A DNA stretch of 13,504 nt from an uncultured Bacteroides sp. Lineage in GTDB: Bacteria; Bacteroidota; Bacteroidia; Bacteroidales; Bacteroidaceae. The first letter of the stretch is position 1; every line of letters starts with the position of its first letter. Under the pieces are notes generated by a model, which saw only the letters and a program-made list of their open reading frames with translations, made no database searches and was not told the DNA's origin. This document shows positions 10,401 through 13,504 of the stretch, one piece after another. The stretch spans positions 1 to 13,504 of the forward strand of contig USSR01000116.1 in the NCBI GenBank assembly GCA_900557355.1, given 5' to 3'. The translations under genes and the position numbers were made by a program.

Positions 10401-10699
10401 AATTTAGTCTGACCGTTGTACTTGATTCGTTGAGTTTTCATTCCAATATAAGAAAACACGATGGTCAGATTATTTTCATTTGGTACTTTCAAGTTGTAGA
10501 TACCGTCCATATTTGTGATAGTACCGCCTAATGAACGGTTTTGGGAATTAAGGATGTTAACGTTCACTCCCACCATAGGTTCTGCTGTCGCACCGAACAT
10601 CTCGGTCACTTTACCGGACAGGACTTTAACTTGCCCAAAAGCTTCGCCGGCAGTTGCCGCGAATACGATAGCAATCAGTATGTATTTTAATAATTTCAT
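7442..10699 (-). CDS. SusC/RagA-family TonB-dependent outer-membrane transporter
   Basis: Complete protein of 1085 residues, normal for SusC-like receptors. It has an SPI signal peptide (about 1-23, MKLLKYILIAIVF start). A carboxypeptidase-regulatory-like beta domain follows (about 27-110; LSGKVTE, NMDGIYNLKV), then a Ton-box-like NEVVISG (112-118). The plug (about 135-265) carries QIRGGSTLN, PLIVVDGVPYP and IESIEVLKDAAATAVWGTKG. The 22-strand-type barrel runs to the C-terminal FNLSF. Family signatures near the end include EDINHDGVINQYD (about 904), DASYLRLKSLSFNYRLP and YNLFTWTKYTGQDPEV. It should import a ligand captured by the SusD homologue encoded 13 bases downstream, driven by TonB-ExbBD. 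The ATG at 10699 is preferred over the TTG at 10723: the longer frame overlaps the upstream stop and adds eight residues before the signal peptide. There is no N-terminal FecR-interacting STN domain, so direct anti-sigma signalling is not expected. The substrate cannot be read from sequence. Confidence 0.95.
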   Translation of the reverse strand: MKLLKYILIAIVFAATAGEAFGQVKVLSGKVTEMFGATAEPMVGVNVNILNSQNRSLGGTITNMDGIYNLKVPNENNLTIVFSYIGMKTQRIKYNGQTKLNITMKDDTQSINEVVISGKRIERNDMGISSREQSSATQKVNMEDLVAIAPVTSIEDALQGQLGGVDIVLGGGDPGARASIQIRGGSTLNANSEPLIVVDGVPYPAEIDDNTDFSTINNDDLGALLNISPQDIESIEVLKDAAATAVWGTKGANGVLVIKTKQGVQGKTRFSFSSKFSAKFEPESIPMLDGNQYSALISDALWNSANYIGLANSTSYLQMLYNSPEIGYQPDWTYFDEYNQNTDWLSEVRRNTQSWENTFSMHGGGERATYRFSLGYLDEGGTTVGTDFSRLNSSLNVRYKFSDKLIFTTQFSFVQSTRNNNYYNVRTEAFRKAPNKSPYYIDDETGNYTSQYFNHNENSTLDPAFDSKKSRYYNPIAMANESVNKTIQRESKMNFNIEYNILNGLTYWGNVNMNIRNTKGRMFLPQVATGLAWTDSNANRSTDTSSDQLTINTENKLIYRKNWNDKHSIIATGVFRTVETTKSSYGSETSGNASSGLADPTIGSAVRKISSGDSKTRSINGVALMNYTLLNRYIVNASLGLESNSTMGKSERLGLFPTVGVAWHLADEKFMDFSNDWMDEFKLRFSLGQTGNAASGASLYLGSYASGDNYMDMSAITPSTMQLNRLKWETTTEYNTGLDASFLKGKLRFTVDVYQKYIKDLLQKKVKMPTSIGYGNGYEVSYMNSGKMTNKGWEFRVDAVPFENRDWRVGFYFNIAHNENKITEMPDNYTEENYTFNNGEYAYRREEGRPMGSFYGYRYKGVCQNKDATYARDADGNVMKDISGNAIVMRNGTATIAPGDALYEDINHDGVINQYDIVYLGNSNPRFTGGAGVNVSYKQFKLSAIFYGRYGQDVVNSTRLNNESMRGIDNQSTAVLRRWRNEGDQTDIPRALYGEGYNTLGSDRFVEDASYLRLKSLSFNYRLPKKIIQRWGFSNIDVYVTGYNLFTWTKYTGQDPEVKTENTYARDSATTPASIQLVAGFNLSF

Positions 10700-10719
10700 A
10701 ATCTCTATTTTTCTGTTAA

Positions 10720-12981
10720 TCAAAAGACGTCATCAATCAGGTGGAAACAACCTTCTTCGTATGCAAACGGGAAATAGTTGTAGTCCGGAATCACATGACA
10801 TTCTTTGTATCCTTCCAACTGGATACTCAGTGAAGTCCCATTATCTGTATAAATCAGTTGTGGCACAGTCGCTCCTTCTGTTTCTGCCGTACGTTCACTC
10901 CAATAACGCCCGCTCTTGAAATCAGATCCAATATAAGGATAAGAAGCTATCACATTTTGTTTGGCAGTCATGAAGTATGAGTTCAGATAGTTTGCTAATT
11001 TTGCTTTATCAAAGTCACCGGTCAACTCACCATTAGCATCAAATGAAGCGTTGGTTGCTCCCGGAATCCTATTATCCAATAACGCTTGTCTGATAGCTTC
11101 ATTGGTAGGGATAAATGCGACAAACCGTCCTTTTAAGAAAATATTCATCAGTACTTGATTAGATATAATATCTGTTTGACGCAGTAATTGGGTAAAGCAA
11201 TAATACGGATAATTCCTGTCCGCACAAATAGCAAGGTTGTAGTTCAAGTCACCACTTTCTGCCATAAATAGCTGATTACAATCAAAGCTGTAGGCACTGC
11301 CATTAGAGCCGTCTTTCAGTTTCGTAAATGGGAAGAAGACCTCTCCATTGAATTGAGGATTCAATTGCTGATTGAAAATAGCATTACAAGTAATTTCTCC
11401 GTCCTTAACAAACCAGAAGTTCCAACTGGACTGTGTAGGGATTACTTTCATTCCATTCTCCGGCAATTCACTTTCCTGACCACTAGGAATGCTAGCAGAG
11501 TGTAAATACATAATATTCTGTTTGGCAGAACTACTGATTTCTGACCAACCATCATCTCCCATTTCTTCCAATCCTTGAGTACTATAAACGGTTCTGATAC
11601 CTGAAGCATCAAATTGGTCCGCAGTGGGAACAAGCATAATATATTTCACTAAATTAGATGTGTAAGAGGATATCAGGGAAGAACCTCCCAATGCATAAAG
11701 GAAAGAACGCGCATCCCGATATTGGAACAAAGGTCCTACTACAGACGCGAATGCACTCGGTTCCTGAATCTCGTTCATTCCATAGAGTGCACCGTTCACA
11801 CACATGATTTTTTCGTTCAACATTGCCGGATTAATATTGATTGGCGAACCGAGCAAGGATTCCAGTTTTCCTGTTCCTATTTCTTCAGGGAATACCAATG
11901 AGCCACCATAGATAAACTGGTATAGAAAATAGTTAAGAGCCAATGGATCAACCTCTCCCAATGAAGAATAACCTCCGACTTTCCAAAAATTGTCGAAGAA
12001 ATGATTAATGGCAGTGTTTGACGGTGCAAAGATGCTGTAAGCGGTAGCAGTCAATAACGTGAAATTTAGATAGCTGCTTGTAGGCCATTCGCAAGCAATA
12101 TTCGGCAGACTGTTGTGCTGATATTGATAAAGTGTATCTACTCCGTATGCCGCAGCATAAGAGTTACTTAATGTATTATCGGCAATATATTCACCGAAAG
12201 AATCATATAAATTGAAAAAGATAGAATATTCATCTTGTTTCTTCAATTCGGTATAAATTGTTTCCAATGGTTCAATCACCCGGTCAACCGTATGAATATA
12301 GCCATTATTAGCAATTATTCCGTATTCTTTTACTGATGCATTAGATACATTGAAGCCATTGTCTCCTGTCCAAGTAGAGTTGGGATAAAAAGCTTCGTAG
12401 TTACTCTTCGCATCAATACCTTTCGTCTGGAAATAACGATAAGAGAATACCGGCAAATAGCGTTCCAAGTGGTATACCATAACAGAAGAACCTGTAGCAG
12501 TTGTCTCAATTGTTGGTGCGTCGCTGCTTCTTGTTCGGTGTTTGTAATACAGACCTGCAGCTACATTCTGCTCTTCTTCTGTTTCTGTGTTTCCCGTCGG
12601 ACGGAAGTTAACCAGTTTTTCCTTATTATAAGAATAATAAAGTACGTGGTAACCTATTACTTTTTTTACCTCATCGACAGGCATGTCGTTAATAGTGGCA
12701 TAACCTTTTTCGCTTAGATAGGCTTGGAAAGCGCTATCGTCTGGTGCCATAATAGTTAAGATTGCTTTACCTTCAAGCATTTGCTTGAAACCGGCAATCT
12801 CCACTCCTTGTAGGAAGATGGAATAGTTTCCGTGTTCACTAGAACTTAATACTTCCCATGCGTTGTCTGCCACCCAGTCGGGCACTTCGTAGTGCTCGTC
12901 CATATTGTCTTTACAAGCTATAAAGAGTAATGGAAGGCATAACAGCCAAAGCATTTTTCGTAAAAATGTTGCGTTTCTCAT
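10720..12981 (-). CDS. four-module fasciclin (FAS1) domain lipoprotein
   Basis: Predicted surface lipoprotein of 753 residues. The signal peptide has lipobox LLFIAC with Cys23, followed by acidic KDNMDEHY. Four FAS1-like modules follow. Module 1 (about 50-238) has LTIMAPDDSAF, IGYHVLYY and NGYIHTVDRVIEP. Module 2 (about 251-405) has YSIFAPSNTAI and VNGALYGMNEI. Module 3 (about 420-575) is degenerate, keeping YIMLVPTADQF. Module 4 (about 590-753) has FVAFIPTNEAI and ends CFHLIDDVF. FAS1 modules in other proteins mediate adhesion or ligand binding; no catalytic motif is visible. I chose the ATG at 12981 because the longer frame begins with TTG at 13038, overlaps the previous gene, and would put 19 non-signal residues before the lipoprotein signal. 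The stop is 20 bases before the SusC start, so the two are probably cotranscribed. Role inferred: a surface binding protein feeding the adjacent SusCD complex. The family call is firm; the ligand is unknown. Confidence 0.88.
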   Translation of the reverse strand: MRNATFLRKMLWLLCLPLLFIACKDNMDEHYEVPDWVADNAWEVLSSSEHGNYSIFLQGVEIAGFKQMLEGKAILTIMAPDDSAFQAYLSEKGYATINDMPVDEVKKVIGYHVLYYSYNKEKLVNFRPTGNTETEEEQNVAAGLYYKHRTRSSDAPTIETTATGSSVMVYHLERYLPVFSYRYFQTKGIDAKSNYEAFYPNSTWTGDNGFNVSNASVKEYGIIANNGYIHTVDRVIEPLETIYTELKKQDEYSIFFNLYDSFGEYIADNTLSNSYAAAYGVDTLYQYQHNSLPNIACEWPTSSYLNFTLLTATAYSIFAPSNTAINHFFDNFWKVGGYSSLGEVDPLALNYFLYQFIYGGSLVFPEEIGTGKLESLLGSPININPAMLNEKIMCVNGALYGMNEIQEPSAFASVVGPLFQYRDARSFLYALGGSSLISSYTSNLVKYIMLVPTADQFDASGIRTVYSTQGLEEMGDDGWSEISSSAKQNIMYLHSASIPSGQESELPENGMKVIPTQSSWNFWFVKDGEITCNAIFNQQLNPQFNGEVFFPFTKLKDGSNGSAYSFDCNQLFMAESGDLNYNLAICADRNYPYYCFTQLLRQTDIISNQVLMNIFLKGRFVAFIPTNEAIRQALLDNRIPGATNASFDANGELTGDFDKAKLANYLNSYFMTAKQNVIASYPYIGSDFKSGRYWSERTAETEGATVPQLIYTDNGTSLSIQLEGYKECHVIPDYNYFPFAYEEGCFHLIDDVF

Positions 12982-13002
12982 TGTTTGATAATTTATAAAT
13001 TT

Positions 13003-13010
13003 CAAATATA
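13003..13010 (-). promoter_or_regulatory. possible Bacteroides-type -7 promoter element upstream of the four-FAS1 gene
   Basis: The minus strand reads TATATTTG, an exact match to the Bacteroides -7 consensus TAnnTTTG. It lies in the 34-base spacer before the ATG at 12981. Transcription would start near 12996, giving a leader of about 15 bases. The weak point is the -33 element: the nearest TTTG (within TTTTTTG, around 13024-13027) leaves only 13 bases between elements, shorter than usual. In an AT-rich spacer this can arise by chance. If real, it would let the operon be expressed despite the broken gene upstream. Confidence 0.25.
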
Positions 13011-13015
13011 TTGCT

Positions 13016-13504
13016 TTATTCCTCAAAAAATAGTTCAATATCTAATGCATACTCGTGCTCTAGCATATAAGGATAATCAACATCAAATTCAGCATAGAAA
13101 TCAGCATTAGTATGAGAACCACCGGGTTCATCTCTATTTATTGTTTCATTAAAGAAGACAGTGCCAAGCCCTGTACATTGCGATGTAACAGTTATTGTAC
13201 ATTTATTAAAACCGTATCCTCGTCCCTCATCTATTAAATATGATGTCGCCCATAAGTCATATAAAAAGGTTTAGAACGAACAAAATCATCATTTTTTAAT
13301 AGTAAAACACTTGGATATGAAATGCAGTCGGGATCATCTATCCAATATAAACATTGATCAACCCTATCACCTGTATCGCCTCCATTAGCAGAATCATAAT
13401 TGTATCTATACCCATTCAAAGTGTTAGCATAGACCCATGATTCAATTTCAAACTTCGTTGTATCTATATTAGCTTCTGCAAACGGCATTGCATTTAATTG
13501 GATG
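13016..13504 (-). pseudogene. 3' part of an unrecognised gene, interrupted by an apparent one-base frameshift
   Basis: The reading frame is open from the window edge, so the gene starts outside. It runs to a TAA at 13236-13234, ending in YGRHHI. A second frame reads on from about 13270 to a TAA at 13018-13016. It has coding-like composition (YDLWATSYLIDEGRGYG, then FYAEFDVDYPYML, ending ELFFEE). One extra T in the mRNA T5 run (plus strand A5, 13263-13267) would join them as KPFLYDLW. The joined fragment is about 163 residues, polar, aromatic-rich and beta-looking, with four cysteines in two pairs (QCLYWIDDPDC and KCTITVTSQC), which fits an exported protein. I do not recognise a family. It may be another surface lipoprotein of the locus, since it lies 34 bases upstream of a FAS1 gene in the same direction. 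G+C here is about 34% by hand count, lower than the roughly 50% of a sampled SusC plug stretch. A sequencing error is an alternative to a true mutation. Confidence 0.6.
13234..13270 (-). other. interval that must contain the frame change
   Basis: The downstream frame has a TAA at 13273-13271 just before it becomes coding-like, and the upstream frame stops at 13236-13234. Any event joining the two halves must therefore fall in this interval. The only homopolymer longer than three bases in it is A5 at 13263-13267 (T5 in mRNA). A single base lost from an original six-base run is the simplest explanation. No canonical X-XXY-YYZ slippery heptamer is in frame here. Confidence 0.6.

Larger units (their letters stand above)
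1..13018 (-). other. predicted polycistronic unit (Sus-like operon, internal portion)
   Basis: All genes share one strand. Gaps in transcription order are 34 (12982-13015), 20 (10700-10719), 13 (7429-7441), 17 (5870-5886), 3 (4142-4144) and 20 bases (2454-2473). None is long enough to hold a normal intrinsic terminator hairpin with its U tract. The pre-start sequences are AT-rich and mostly lack a Shine-Dalgarno match; the best is AGAG before the first susC. The operon start and any sensor or sigma/anti-sigma regulator lie upstream of 13504, and the 3' end lies beyond base 1. Confidence 0.75.

Noticed and set aside
10700..10723. TTG start at 10723 for the first SusC, overlapping the previous stop
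   Set aside because: The ATG at 10699 sits directly before the signal peptide and leaves a normal 20-base gap.
12982..13038. TTG start at 13038 extending the four-FAS1 protein by 19 residues
   Set aside because: It overlaps the end of the upstream gene and puts polar residues before a clean lipoprotein signal that begins at the ATG at 12981.
13234..13273. Programmed -1 ribosomal frameshift at the T-run
   Set aside because: No in-frame X-XXY-YYZ heptamer is present and no clear stimulatory hairpin was seen. A one-base indel or read error is simpler.
1..13504. CRISPR arrays, tRNA or rRNA genes, insertion sequences, terminal repeats, integrases
   Set aside because: None was seen. There are no spaced direct repeats, no transposase or recombinase motifs, and almost all of the sequence is occupied by the genes listed.

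Overview
The window looks like chromosomal DNA from a gut-type Bacteroidales bacterium (Bacteroides or a close relative). The signs are SusC-like TonB-dependent receptors, a SusD/RagB lipoprotein, several SPII lipoproteins whose mature N-termini are acidic, AT-rich gene starts without strong Shine-Dalgarno sequences, and moderate G+C. I cannot name a species from the sequence.

Everything I can support is on the minus strand, so transcription runs from high to low coordinates. In that order: (1) the 3' part of an unrecognised gene (13504-13016), which needs a one-base frame change near 13265 to be read through; (2) a 753-residue lipoprotein with four fasciclin (FAS1) modules (12981-10720); (3) a complete SusC-like outer-membrane transporter (10699-7442); (4) its SusD-like partner (7428-5887); (5) a 574-residue lipoprotein with two FAS1 modules and a C-terminal beta-rich domain (5869-4145); (6) a 555-residue lipoprotein of the same layout (4141-2474); (7) the first 817 codons of a second, divergent SusC-like transporter (2453 to the window edge). 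Gaps between genes are 34, 20, 13, 17, 3 and 20 bases. There is no gene-free stretch of 300 bases, no visible terminator and no RNA gene, so this is probably the middle of one long operon.

The layout is that of a Sus-like nutrient uptake locus. SusC and SusD would form the TonB-powered import complex, and the three FAS1 lipoproteins occupy the slots normally held by SusE/SusF-type surface glycan-binding proteins. No glycoside hydrolase, lyase, protease, sulfatase or regulator is present in the window, so the substrate cannot be inferred. The noteworthy system is the FAS1-dominated Sus operon itself: eight recognisable FAS1 modules in three lipoproteins wrapped around one SusCD pair and followed by a second SusC.
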